Assembly: GCF_014637405.1 (NCBI RefSeq)
Contig: NZ_BMEY01000006.1
Location: forward strand, 115,357 to 179,356
DNA: 64,000 nt
Direction of reading: 5' to 3'
Source: Ornithinibacillus halotolerans
GTDB taxonomy: Bacteria; Bacillota; Bacilli; Bacillales; Amphibacillaceae
Shown: piece after piece, positions 32,963-41,045 of the stretch
Position numbering within the stretch: position 1 is the first letter of the stretch
How the letters are laid out: each line of letters starts with the position of its first letter
The notes under the pieces: generated by a model
The model's database searches: none
What the model was told of the DNA's origin: nothing
The model's input: only the letters and a program-made list of their open reading frames with translations
Made by a program: the position numbers and the translations under genes

Positions 32963-33724
32963 ATGGAACAAACAGTTGAGTTAATCGAGTTAACCGAGGG
33001 AAATTTGGAGGAAAAAGGTTGTTATTGCCTTAGAAGTAAACCGAACTCAGTAGGCTATAAAGGGAAAAATGAATGGCTTAAAGGAAAATTCCATGACGGA
33101 TTAAAATACATCAAGATAAATGAGAATAATAAACAAGCAGGTTTTATAGAATATGTTCCTATAGAACGTTCTTCTAGAGTTGTTTATGGAGAGAATTATT
33201 TAGTTATACATTGCCTTTGGGTAGGTATTACTGGAAAAGGTTATGCCTCTCAATTAATAGAATCATGTATTCAAGATGCAAAAAAACAACAAAAAGCAGG
33301 AGTCATTGTTGTAACAAATCCAGATACTTCATGGACTCCAAGTAAAGAAGTATTTATTAAAAATGGCTTTGAGGAAGTAGACCATGCCCCTTATGGTTTT
33401 GAATTACTAGTTTATAAGAATAGTAATAGCGCTAATCCACATTTTCCAACAGATTGGGAAGAACGGTTGCAACGATTTGAGAAATTAACAATCCTTCGTA
33501 CACCACAATGTCCATTTATTGATGTTGCAACAGATAATGTGTTAATTGGAGCAAACAAGCTGGAAATAGAGACGACAACCATTGACTTGAAAGATCGAAG
33601 GGAATTATTAGAACTATCCCCAACACCATATGGCGTATACGGAGTTGTCTACAAAAAACAATTAATAGCTTACCACCGACTAACCACCCATTCTGCATAT
33701 AAAAGATTGAAAGAGTTGAGTTAA
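32963..33724 (+). CDS. yoaP: GNAT acetyltransferase with YoaP C-terminal domain
   Basis: A 253-residue protein. The first ~150 residues are a GNAT domain with WVGITGKGYASQLIE as the acetyl-CoA loop and IKNGFEEVD as the closing strand. The C-terminal ~90 residues include LRTPQCPFIDVATDN and match the small YoaP-type domain seen in a B. subtilis relative. Both the Cys in this domain and the substrate are uncharacterised. The ATG is after GGGGGAAGG; the earlier GTG has no ribosome binding site. Confidence 0.82.
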   Translation: MEQTVELIELTEGNLEEKGCYCLRSKPNSVGYKGKNEWLKGKFHDGLKYIKINENNKQAGFIEYVPIERSSRVVYGENYLVIHCLWVGITGKGYASQLIESCIQDAKKQQKAGVIVVTNPDTSWTPSKEVFIKNGFEEVDHAPYGFELLVYKNSNSANPHFPTDWEERLQRFEKLTILRTPQCPFIDVATDNVLIGANKLEIETTTIDLKDRRELLELSPTPYGVYGVVYKKQLIAYHRLTTHSAYKRLKELS

Positions 33725-33725
33725 A

Positions 33726-33767
33726 AAGGAGATTGCACTGGTTTATTTCAGTGCAACCTCTCTTTAT
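33726..33767. terminator. Bidirectional terminator between yoaP and cueP-like genes
   Basis: TTGCACTG pairs with CAGTGCAA, extended by GAGA/TCTC, between convergent genes. Confidence 0.75.
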
Positions 33768-34282
33768 AATAACTGCATTGTCGTAATGCAAGTATTATCA
33801 CCCTCAAATGTAGAGAGTTCTTGTTCTGCTACTTTTCCATCAAATTCAATTTTTACTGTATATGTTTTATCGCGAGGTAACCATAAATCGATAAAACCAT
33901 TTTCTAATGAAGTCATTGCCTCCTCAACAACTACATTCCCTTCTTCATCTTGAATCCACACATCAAATTCCTTTTCAACAAGTTCACCTTGGCAACCAGT
34001 TAAACTATGAATGGCACATGGATGAGTTACCTCTTCAAATGGAGCAATTGAAACGAAAAATTCGTCTTTAGGTAAATCATATGTTGTCTCATTCTCTTTA
34101 CTATCGGTAACAATTAATTCATGTGATGTAATCGAAGCAGAAACATCTTCAAATTCGCCAACACTATACTCATGAACTAATTCTTTTATATCTTTTTCTT
34201 CTTCAACTTCCTTATTATCTCCACAAGCAGTAATTAAGAGAATAAGTAATAATCCAATTAATGTAATGAATGCTCTTTTCAC
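33764..34282 (-). CDS. CueP family metal-binding lipoprotein
   Basis: A 172-residue lipoprotein with lipobox LITAC. The mature part has HPCAIHSLTGCQGEL and a final CITTM, giving the three-Cys pattern of CueP, the periplasmic copper-binding protein first described in Salmonella. In a Gram-positive cell it would sit on the outer face of the membrane and buffer copper or protect from it. GTG is preferred, nine bases after AGGAG; a TTG upstream abuts the ribosome binding site. No copper regulator is adjacent. Confidence 0.85.
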   Translation of the reverse strand: MKRAFITLIGLLLILLITACGDNKEVEEEKDIKELVHEYSVGEFEDVSASITSHELIVTDSKENETTYDLPKDEFFVSIAPFEEVTHPCAIHSLTGCQGELVEKEFDVWIQDEEGNVVVEEAMTSLENGFIDLWLPRDKTYTVKIEFDGKVAEQELSTFEGDNTCITTMQLL

Positions 34283-34443
34283 AAGATTCAACTCCTAGTT
34301 TCCATTAATATTACATCCTATAATATTCTACTATATTAGAGAGGGAAAAATTGAGTTTTCACGAAATATTCATATACTATTCTCATCTGGGGGAAAAAAG
34401 AGTAATATAAAGCTATCTATACAACAAAAGAGGAGAAAAACGT

Positions 34444-35388
34444 ATGATACATATTGGAATTATTGGTCTCGGAGCAATTGGCCAACGTTTAATCACACAA
34501 TTTAATGAGCATGACCAAGTAAAAGTAGAAGCAATCTGTGATACATCAGAATCCATTCTAACAAAAACAGCAAATGAATTATCTATTGAAAAAGCATATC
34601 TTAATTATCAAGATTTAATTAATGATGAGCAGGTTGATCTTGTATATGTTGCTGTACCTCCAAAGTTTCATCATAAAATTGTAATGGATGTAATAAAAGC
34701 ACGTAAACATGTTTTATGTGAGAAACCACTCGCAAATTCTGTAAAAGAGGCAGAAGAAATGTTGGAAGCAGCTAAAGAAGCAGGCATTATTCATGCGATG
34801 AACTTTCCCCTTAATTATGGACAAGCTGCAACGAAATTTGCATCCTTAATAAAGAGTGGAGCAATTGGTAACTTACGTCGTTTACAACTTACAATGCAAT
34901 TTCCACAGTGGCCACGTACTTGGCAACAAAATGACTGGATTGGTGGAAGAGAACAAGGTGGGTTTGTTCTTGAGGTTGGAGTGCACTTTATCCAACAAAT
35001 ACTAAAACTATTTGGCGATATACACCATATTCATACAAAATTAGAATTACCAAGTGATCAATCGAAATGTGAAACAGGTATTATTGCCACTGCTGAACTA
35101 CATGACGGTACCCCTATTATAATAGAAGGCATAAGTAACATCCCTGGTAAAGAATATATTGGTTTTACAGCAATTGGGACTGAAGGTTCATTATCACTTG
35201 AAAACTGGGGACAGCTAAGAGGTGCTAAGATTGGTGAAGAGCTTAAAGAAATCACACTTAATGAACTGCCAGTAAGTGGTTTAATAGATGAACTAGTGAA
35301 GGCAATAGAAGGGGAGCCTGCTGATATCTATGATTTCGAAATCGGATATAAAGCTCAGGTTGTATTGGAGAAATTAAGAAATAAGTAA
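34444..35388 (+). CDS. Gfo/Idh/MocA family oxidoreductase
   Basis: A 314-residue NAD(P)-dependent dehydrogenase. The N-terminal Rossmann motif is GIIGLGAIGQRL, and the family's EKPLA stretch (CEKPLANSVKEAEE) sits near residue 98. The C-terminal alpha/beta domain includes GGFVLEVGVHFIQ, where the catalytic His is expected. The substrate is a sugar, inositol or similar polyol in relatives; no sugar genes are adjacent to narrow it. AAGAGGAG precedes the ATG. Single gene. Confidence 0.9.
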   Translation: MIHIGIIGLGAIGQRLITQFNEHDQVKVEAICDTSESILTKTANELSIEKAYLNYQDLINDEQVDLVYVAVPPKFHHKIVMDVIKARKHVLCEKPLANSVKEAEEMLEAAKEAGIIHAMNFPLNYGQAATKFASLIKSGAIGNLRRLQLTMQFPQWPRTWQQNDWIGGREQGGFVLEVGVHFIQQILKLFGDIHHIHTKLELPSDQSKCETGIIATAELHDGTPIIIEGISNIPGKEYIGFTAIGTEGSLSLENWGQLRGAKIGEELKEITLNELPVSGLIDELVKAIEGEPADIYDFEIGYKAQVVLEKLRNK

Positions 35389-35410
35389 TCTAATAGGAAA
35401 GTAAATAGGG

Positions 35411-35450
35411 CACCTGAAAATGATGTATTCTACCATTTTTAGGTGTTTTT
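35411..35450 (+). terminator. Rho-independent terminator of the oxidoreductase gene
   Basis: CACCTGAAAATG pairs with CATTTTTAGGTG, followed by TTTTTAATT. Confidence 0.85.
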
Positions 35451-35478
35451 AATTATGTAAACAAATTTTCTATAAAAC

Positions 35479-35504
35479 TGCAACATTTGCAAGTCATAAT
35501 CGTC
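35479..35504 (+). promoter_or_regulatory. ECF-type autoregulatory promoter
   Basis: TGCAAC and CGTC are separated by 16 bases, the AAC...CGT pattern of ECF sigma promoters (compare SigM/SigW/SigX). It lies 30 bases before the sigma gene start, so autoregulation is likely. Confidence 0.65.
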
Positions 35505-35534
35505 ATTACAATAGTTTGAGAGGGGGGATACATT

Positions 35535-36068
35535 TTGCAAAGAGGATTTAAAATTCAAGGGAAAGTGACAGAGTTGTACGATGAGTATCATGTACTAATC
35601 TTTAAATATATTTTAAAAATGACGAAAGACGTACAACTAGCTGAAGATTTAACACATGATACGTTTTTGAAGCTATTTGATTATTTATTGGATGGGAAAG
35701 AGATAGATTACCCAAAAACTTTTATTTATCGGATGGCTCGAAATGTAACAATCGATTATTTAAGAAAAAAGAATCCACTATCTAAATGGAAAGATATGTT
35801 TTGGAATACTTCGTGGTATAGTCCTTCTGTAGAAAAAATAGTAGAAATTCGTCAAGATTCTTTAGAATTATTAGAGCTTATTTCTATGTTAAGACCACCG
35901 TCCTATCGTGATGTAGTTATACTGCGAAAAGTAGAAGGATTTTCTATAAGAGAGACAGCAGAAATTTTAAATTGGTCAGAAAGCAAAGTTCGCGTCACAC
36001 TATCGAGAGCGATGAAGAAATTGGAGGAAAAGATACATAAAGGAGGGGTGTTAAGTGAGCAAGAATGA
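35535..36068 (+). CDS. ECF-type RNA polymerase sigma factor
   Basis: A 177-residue sigma factor. Region 2 has LAEDLTHDTFLKLFDYL and FIYRMARNVTIDYLRKK (residues ~35-85). Region 4 has YRDVVILRKVEGFSIRETAEILNWSESKVRVTLSRA as a helix-turn-helix (described here in parts: SIRETAEILNWSESKVR). A TTG start lies after GGGGGG. The C-terminus overlaps the next gene, which encodes a membrane protein with cytoplasmic N-terminus, as expected for sigma/anti-sigma pairs. The target regulon is not readable, but the promoter just upstream suggests positive autoregulation. Confidence 0.92.
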   Translation: MQRGFKIQGKVTELYDEYHVLIFKYILKMTKDVQLAEDLTHDTFLKLFDYLLDGKEIDYPKTFIYRMARNVTIDYLRKKNPLSKWKDMFWNTSWYSPSVEKIVEIRQDSLELLELISMLRPPSYRDVVILRKVEGFSIRETAEILNWSESKVRVTLSRAMKKLEEKIHKGGVLSEQE

Positions 36069-37278
36069 GAAAACCTATCTGGATAATAAATTAGAAAAGC
36101 TAAATGAGAATATTGATATAACGGAAGAATTTAAAAGGGTAACTCGGTATAAGTTTATGGAGAAAATGACTGAGTTAGATTCAAAGAAAACAAAAAAGAG
36201 TTGGTTTCTAAAGGTTGGCCTGCCGACAATTGCAACGTTATTATTTCTTAGTGTTGCTTCTGTACTTTTACTTTCAAATTATGATAACCCAAACTTGGAT
36301 ACTTCTGTTGAATCGGCTAGTTTACCAGAAGAATTTGAGTTAGATTTTGAACCTTTAGAATATGAACAATATGAGAAACCCAGTGGAATTAGATACGAAG
36401 ACTCAGAGTACGAAACTATGATAAATGACATAGACGGTGAACCTGTATATTTGGAAAGGTATTTGCAATATGAGAATAATAAATACATTGGAATAAGAGG
36501 AGTTATTCGCTATCAAGAAAAAGCAGTGGACCTAGGAATAATTACTACTAGCAAAGAGAAAAGTTCTGAGAGTATTATGATGTTTAAATCAACATTTTCA
36601 GAGGGAAATATCATACAATTTATTGGTGTGGTTGGAACTAGGAAAGATGGCTATCAATTTTTATTTTATAATAAAGGAAACGATACATTCTTTGGTTTCC
36701 ATCACATGGGAGAGGCAGATCATTTTGATTGGGATCAAGATGGGTTGGATGAAATATACATTACGACAAGTGGTGGTGAGAAGAATGTAGAGGTAGTTAG
36801 ATGGAATAATGGCCAGTTAGAAAAAGCCAGTATTAATGAAAGTATTTCTATAGATAATCCATTAGAAACAAATATTAGCTCTCAATTTATTCTAGATAAT
36901 ATAGTCGTGGTAGAAGTAGAGATAAATGATGAAAAGGAACAACAAATGTATGGCTTTGATGTTGGGGATAAGACATTTAAGGCATACAAAAAGATCAATG
37001 ATCGTCCTGCTTACGCTCAAATTAGGTGGAATAATACGACATATAAGATTAGCGGAGAAATGGTAAATAGTCGTTGGATTGGAGAGGAAATAGGCGAAAT
37101 CAACCGTTATGTATCAGAAAGTGAATTAGAACGTGATGGAGATGCAGCTATCATAAAACGTGATTTTGCTTCACTTATTCATAAGAAAATCTATGAATTA
37201 GAGAAATATGATTCTTCTTTAGTCATCGCAATAGAAGTTGATGAATACTATTATTTTGCTTTTGCTACCGATGAATAA
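36055..37278 (+). CDS. Probable anti-sigma factor with large extracellular domain
   Basis: A 407-residue protein: ~60 residues cytoplasmic, one membrane helix (VGLPTIATLLFLSVASVLLL, about residues 55-75), then ~330 extracellular, acidic residues. The outer part includes FDWDQDGLDEIYIT, a calcium-loop pattern like FG-GAP/VCBS repeats. It overlaps the sigma factor gene by 14 bases, with GTG after AAGGAGGGG. Position and topology argue for an anti-sigma factor that senses something outside; no zinc-binding ZAS motif (HxxxCxxC) is seen, so it would be an unusual type. Confidence 0.7.
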   Translation: MSKNEKTYLDNKLEKLNENIDITEEFKRVTRYKFMEKMTELDSKKTKKSWFLKVGLPTIATLLFLSVASVLLLSNYDNPNLDTSVESASLPEEFELDFEPLEYEQYEKPSGIRYEDSEYETMINDIDGEPVYLERYLQYENNKYIGIRGVIRYQEKAVDLGIITTSKEKSSESIMMFKSTFSEGNIIQFIGVVGTRKDGYQFLFYNKGNDTFFGFHHMGEADHFDWDQDGLDEIYITTSGGEKNVEVVRWNNGQLEKASINESISIDNPLETNISSQFILDNIVVVEVEINDEKEQQMYGFDVGDKTFKAYKKINDRPAYAQIRWNNTTYKISGEMVNSRWIGEEIGEINRYVSESELERDGDAAIIKRDFASLIHKKIYELEKYDSSLVIAIEVDEYYYFAFATDE

Positions 37279-37323
37279 AAAGATGACAGTTTCCTACGCT
37301 AGAGTGGAAACTGTCATCTTTTT
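37277..37323. terminator. Bidirectional terminator
   Basis: AAAAGATGACAGTTTCC pairs perfectly with GGAAACTGTCATCTTTT around an 11-base loop, between the anti-sigma and Rgg genes. Confidence 0.95.
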
Positions 37324-37332
37324 GCTGTGAAA

Positions 37333-38235
37333 TTATCCTTTTGAAAAGTCGATAATCTGTTGCAAATAACTTTCCATATTTTTTGCAAGTTGATGTGCTT
37401 TTAATTTGTTTAGTATTAGCACTGCTTCTTCGATTTTGGCAATACCGTCCCTCTTGTTTCCTGACCTTAGTTCATATGCCCCTTTTAATTCCATAAGTTG
37501 AATACGTTCTAACAAGTTCCGTTCAGAGATGGATACTTGTTCCAGATAGGATAGAAATTCGGCAATCTCTTTCTCATATGTCAATGGTTCTTCAAATCGG
37601 TTGACAGGCCCAAGTAAGAAGATAATGGTGTTAAAAAGAACACTAGATATTGCTACTTTTACTTTATCAAACTCCTGGTAACGAGCACTTTTCTCATACG
37701 CTGTTCTTGAGAGTAATATCGCCATTTCCGGTTGAAGAAGTAGAATCGTCCCATTGTAAAGCATCAATTCGTAATAACCCCAAACCTCAACCTGGAATAA
37801 ATAATCGGTAAGTACTTTAATATCATGTGCTTGGACATCTTCATCTATTATCTTTTTAGAGACAATTCTTTCAGATACTTGGATCATTAACGCATTACAA
37901 TGATAGGTTTCTACTCCATATTGCTTCCACTTCCTCAATTCCTCTTCTTTTAATTCCTTCAGAAGTGTAGCATTTCGACTGAAGTAGGCACCCTTTACTT
38001 TTTTGAAGAATTGCTCTAGTTGACTAGGTTGAAAATCATTATGTATAAAAAGAAACTCATCCATCGTTAACATTAATTTATCTAATATTCTCGTAAACAG
38101 TCCTAACGTAATATCCGAAGCATCTGTTTCGAACTTTGACAAAAAGGAAACAGAACATATTCCATCTGCAAGTTCCTTTAATGTAACCCCTTTTTGCTTA
38201 CGAATTTCCCTTAACGTTTTGCCATAAGTAATCAT
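37333..38235 (-). CDS. Rgg/GadR/MutR-type transcriptional regulator
   Basis: A 300-residue protein with an N-terminal Xre helix-turn-helix (GKTLREIRKQKGVTLKELAD, residues ~4-23, and FLSKFETDASDI) and an all-helical C-terminal region of TPR-like repeats. This is the layout of Rgg/RNPP regulators, which bind short peptides in streptococci. No obvious short hydrophobic peptide gene is found in the 130-bp divergent gap. The ATG is after AAAGGAGG; an upstream ATG has no ribosome binding site. It probably regulates itself or the divergent amidohydrolase. Confidence 0.85.
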   Translation of the reverse strand: MITYGKTLREIRKQKGVTLKELADGICSVSFLSKFETDASDITLGLFTRILDKLMLTMDEFLFIHNDFQPSQLEQFFKKVKGAYFSRNATLLKELKEEELRKWKQYGVETYHCNALMIQVSERIVSKKIIDEDVQAHDIKVLTDYLFQVEVWGYYELMLYNGTILLLQPEMAILLSRTAYEKSARYQEFDKVKVAISSVLFNTIIFLLGPVNRFEEPLTYEKEIAEFLSYLEQVSISERNLLERIQLMELKGAYELRSGNKRDGIAKIEEAVLILNKLKAHQLAKNMESYLQQIIDFSKG

Positions 38236-38363
38236 CGAAATCCTCCTTTCTAACATAAAAATTCCACTATATGAAAATTTTTATTAGCTTATATAAAACT
38301 AAATATACAATAAAATTAGAAAATTAAACATATGGAATGAAAAAATTAGGAGGGAATTAAACA

Positions 38364-39704
38364 ATGAATAACGTAAATCATGTACTTATTCAAAACGGAA
38401 CAATAATTGATGTCGAAAATGGAAGTTCTTTTATTGGAACAATTGAAGTGTTGGAAGGGAAGATAAGAAAAGTTTATAAACAAGGGGATTTATTGCCAAC
38501 TGGAATTGGAGTTCAAGATGCGGAAGGAAAATATATTATTCCAGGATTGATTGATATGCATTGTCATATTAATGAGGGGTATGCTCCACATTTTGTGGCA
38601 GCAGGTGTTACTTCAGTACGTAATACAGCAGGAAATGTGACGGCATTAAAACGGCTTATCCATGCGTCAAATGATGCACCTACTCCTAGAGTATACTCTG
38701 CAGATCGAATGATTGACGGATCTCCGGGGCAATGGGGACCAACAAGTTTTGGTAACTTTGTGACGGATAATCCAGAAGAAGCTAGAAAGGAAGTAGAGAG
38801 GCAAGTTAAAGCTGGTGCAAAATTTGTGAAACTATATGGTTGGATTAAGCCAGATGTGATGGAAGCGGCAGTTGACGAAGCGAAAAAGTATGGCTTAGAG
38901 GTAAGTTGTGATTTATTGAATTCCAAGGAAGTAACTGCATTAGATGCTGCTAGAATGGGTGTCACATGGTTTGAGCATGCTTCTGGATTTGCACAAGAAA
39001 TTTATAAAGGATGGAACCCACTTGTGGACCAGTCTGAGTGGAGCCATATTAACTGGGATGAGCCAGATAAAGAAAAAATAAAAGCGTTATGTGAACAGAT
39101 GCTAACATATAATGTAAAACTTTGCCCGACTCTAGTACTCTTTGACCAAGTCAATCTGTTCCCAGAGATATGGAAACCAAACAATGCTGTTATAGAATCT
39201 ACTTATTCCGAGACTGGTCTAACTAAACAATGGGAAAGCTTGTCACAACATGCACAAGGGCTAAAGGAGAAGAACGGCTTTATCGGTAAATTTACAAAAG
39301 AAGTAGCGAAGACCTATTTTGAGATGGGTGGAACAGTAGTTGCAGGAACAGATACACCGGCATTAATGTGGACATTCCCTGGGATGGCTTTGCACCGAGA
39401 ACTAGAGCTGTTTGTGGAAATTGGTTTATCGGAGATGGAAGCATTACAAGCGGCAACATCTAAGGCTGCTCAGTCGATTGGCTTAACTGATGTTGGCTCA
39501 ATAACTCCAGGAAAAATAGCTGATCTAGTTATATTGAATGAAAACCCATTAGAAAATATTGAACATACAAAAACCATCCATCGCGTCATGAAAGGTGGTA
39601 AAGTATATACTCAAGAAGAAATCCTCTCCCATATTCCAAGTGATGAATTCATTAATGAACTAATGAAAGAATTTATGGAAGAGTGGGGAGAAGTAACTGT
39701 ATAG
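38364..39704 (+). CDS. Amidohydrolase family protein (imidazolonepropionase/prolidase-like)
   Basis: A 446-residue metal-dependent hydrolase. The N-terminal beta domain leads to GLIDMHCH with two metal-binding His. The carboxylated Lys candidate is in FVKLYGWIK, a further His in WFEHASG, and the catalytic Asp in VAGTDTP. The C-terminal SITPGKIADLVILNENPLENI is the usual re-entry of the beta domain. Relatives act on dipeptides, imidazolones or xenobiotic amides. It is divergent from the Rgg regulator, which likely controls it. No signal peptide. Confidence 0.9.
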   Translation: MNNVNHVLIQNGTIIDVENGSSFIGTIEVLEGKIRKVYKQGDLLPTGIGVQDAEGKYIIPGLIDMHCHINEGYAPHFVAAGVTSVRNTAGNVTALKRLIHASNDAPTPRVYSADRMIDGSPGQWGPTSFGNFVTDNPEEARKEVERQVKAGAKFVKLYGWIKPDVMEAAVDEAKKYGLEVSCDLLNSKEVTALDAARMGVTWFEHASGFAQEIYKGWNPLVDQSEWSHINWDEPDKEKIKALCEQMLTYNVKLCPTLVLFDQVNLFPEIWKPNNAVIESTYSETGLTKQWESLSQHAQGLKEKNGFIGKFTKEVAKTYFEMGGTVVAGTDTPALMWTFPGMALHRELELFVEIGLSEMEALQAATSKAAQSIGLTDVGSITPGKIADLVILNENPLENIEHTKTIHRVMKGGKVYTQEEILSHIPSDEFINELMKEFMEEWGEVTV

Positions 39705-39718
39705 TTTTTGAAATATAG

Positions 39719-39751
39719 AGGCTGAGATGAAGGTTCGTCTCAGTCTTTTCT
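39719..39751 (+). terminator. Rho-independent terminator of the amidohydrolase gene
   Basis: GGCTGAGA pairs with TCTCAGTC, followed by TTTTCTT. Confidence 0.8.
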
Positions 39752-39822
39752 TATGATTGTAAGTTAATTCTATTTAAATAGTAAACTATATAGAGATATG
39801 CAAGTTGTTCACGAGTACACAA

Positions 39823-39851
39823 TTGAAAGTAGATTGAAAAAAGTGTACAAT
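39823..39851 (+). promoter_or_regulatory. Sigma-A type promoter of the YbaN-like gene
   Basis: TTGAAA and TACAAT are separated by 17 bases, about 50 bases before the gene start. Confidence 0.7.
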
Positions 39852-39900
39852 ACATATAGTGAGATAGACCTAGAAACATACACATCCTTGATAAGGTAAG

Positions 39901-40332
39901 GTGATTACCATAATTAATATAAGAAGTATCCTTTTTGCTACAGTAGGTTTCATTTCATTTGGATTTGGTGTTGCTGGAGTGGTGCTTCCTGTTATTCCGG
40001 GCGGACCTTTTTTCTTGTTCGCTGCTTTTTGTTTTGGAAAAAGTTCTAAACGAGTAGAAGACTGGTTTAAAAGTACAATTTTCTATAAAGACTATGTAGT
40101 TCGTTTAAAAGAAAACAAAGGAATGACTAGGAAGGAAAAAATTCGTATCAATTTGATTGCTGATGCATTTATTATCTTCTCTATTATTTATGTGGATATA
40201 ATCTTCGTAAAAATAATCATTTTAATCCTCGGAATCATAAAACATTATTATTTCATCAAGAAAATCCCAACGTTAACACCTGAAGAAGCAAAGGCAATGA
40301 AGGCAGAATTGAGACAATCTGTAACTCCATAA
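39901..40332 (+). CDS. YbaN family (DUF454) inner membrane protein
   Basis: A 143-residue protein with two to three membrane segments. The N-terminal block GVAGVVLPVIPGGPFFLFAAFCFGKSS matches in parts the conserved GxxGxxLPxLPTTPFxLLAAFCFxRSS signature of DUF454, read here with key residues LPVIPGGPF and AAFCFGKSS. The function is unknown; in enterobacteria it lies near priC. The GTG start has AAGG four bases upstream, a weak but only choice. Confidence 0.85.
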   Translation: MITIINIRSILFATVGFISFGFGVAGVVLPVIPGGPFFLFAAFCFGKSSKRVEDWFKSTIFYKDYVVRLKENKGMTRKEKIRINLIADAFIIFSIIYVDIIFVKIIILILGIIKHYYFIKKIPTLTPEEAKAMKAELRQSVTP

Positions 40333-40379
40333 ACCCTCACATTTGTTGAGTTCTCAACGAGTGTGAGGGTTTCTTTTAT
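40331..40379 (+). terminator. Rho-independent terminator of the YbaN-like gene
   Basis: AAACCCTCACA pairs with TGTGAGGGTTT, with an inner TTGAG/CTCAA arm, followed by a T-rich run. Confidence 0.9.
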
Positions 40380-40382
40380 GTG

Positions 40383-40396
40383 TGGGGACTGTCCCC
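40383..40396. repeat. GGGGACTGTCCCC dyad, single copy
   Basis: GGGGACTGTCCCCC directly after the YbaN terminator, a single arm of the dispersed family. Confidence 0.7.
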
Positions 40397-40478
40397 CTAA
40401 CCAAGTTGACTTCTCTCCATATCCATTTATAATTAATATAGAATTTCGAAAAGAAAGAAAACAAGGGGGATATAGTAG

Positions 40479-40823
40479 ATGAGTGAACAAGTAGCATCAT
40501 TAACAGAAGTAATGGAGAATGCGGCGAAGGTATTAAATGCCAATCCAACTCCATTAGAAGGATTACATCTTACATATCAATTCGATATTAAAGATGAAGG
40601 GGTATATGTACTTAGGCTTGAGGATGGAAAGGCAGCTGTGTCTGAGGAAACAACAGTAGAAGCTGACTGTACATTAAGTATGTCATTAAAAAGCTTTCAA
40701 AAATTCTTAGCTGGAAAACTGAATGGAACAACAGCATTTATGACAGGTAAATTAAAGATCAAAGGGGACATCGGCAAAGCCCTCAAACTAGAATCAATCC
40801 TTAAACAATACAATTTTGAATAA
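40479..40823 (+). CDS. SCP2 sterol-binding domain protein
   Basis: A 114-residue stand-alone SCP2-fold protein. Landmarks are YQFDIKDEGVYVLRLEDGK, ADCTLSMSLKSFQKFLAGKL and GTTAFMTGKLKIKGDIG, the classical SCP2 end where the helix lines a hydrophobic tunnel. In bacteria these bind fatty acyl or other lipidic ligands. ATG after AAGGGGG. Single gene between two dyad repeats. Confidence 0.9.
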   Translation: MSEQVASLTEVMENAAKVLNANPTPLEGLHLTYQFDIKDEGVYVLRLEDGKAAVSEETTVEADCTLSMSLKSFQKFLAGKLNGTTAFMTGKLKIKGDIGKALKLESILKQYNFE

Positions 40824-40839
40824 GTGAAGAAGTGATCAT

Positions 40840-40852
40840 GGGGACTGACCCC
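40840..40852. repeat. GGGGACTGACCCC dyad, single copy
   Basis: One base different from the family core; lies after the SCP2 gene and just before its terminator. Confidence 0.55.
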
Positions 40853-40865
40853 AACAAAATAAAAG

Positions 40866-40905
40866 AAAGCTTGTAAATGGTAGTTAACATTTACAAGCTT
40901 TTTTT
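40866..40905 (+). terminator. Rho-independent terminator of the SCP2 gene
   Basis: AAAGCTTGTAAATG pairs with CATTTACAAGCTTT, followed by a run of T. Confidence 0.93.
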
Positions 40906-41009
40906 CATTACTAAAGTAGGTATGCCTCTATCTATATGATACAAAAAATTAAATTATAAGTCTATTATTTATTTTCAAATTATATGAGAATAAGAGTGTG
41001 CACATTATT

Positions 41010-41023
41010 AAGTAACGTTACTT
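41010..41023. promoter_or_regulatory. 14-bp palindrome upstream of the methyltransferase
   Basis: AAGTAACGTTACTT is a perfect palindrome ending 10 bases before the ribosome binding site. It has the look of a TetR-type operator; no cognate regulator is adjacent. Confidence 0.45.
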
Positions 41024-41045
41024 TTATAAAATAAGGAGGAGTATG

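Noticed and set aside
38257-38363. Peptide pheromone gene next to the Rgg-type regulator
   Set aside because: Short frames in this gap lack both a ribosome binding site and a hydrophobic signal, so none is supported.
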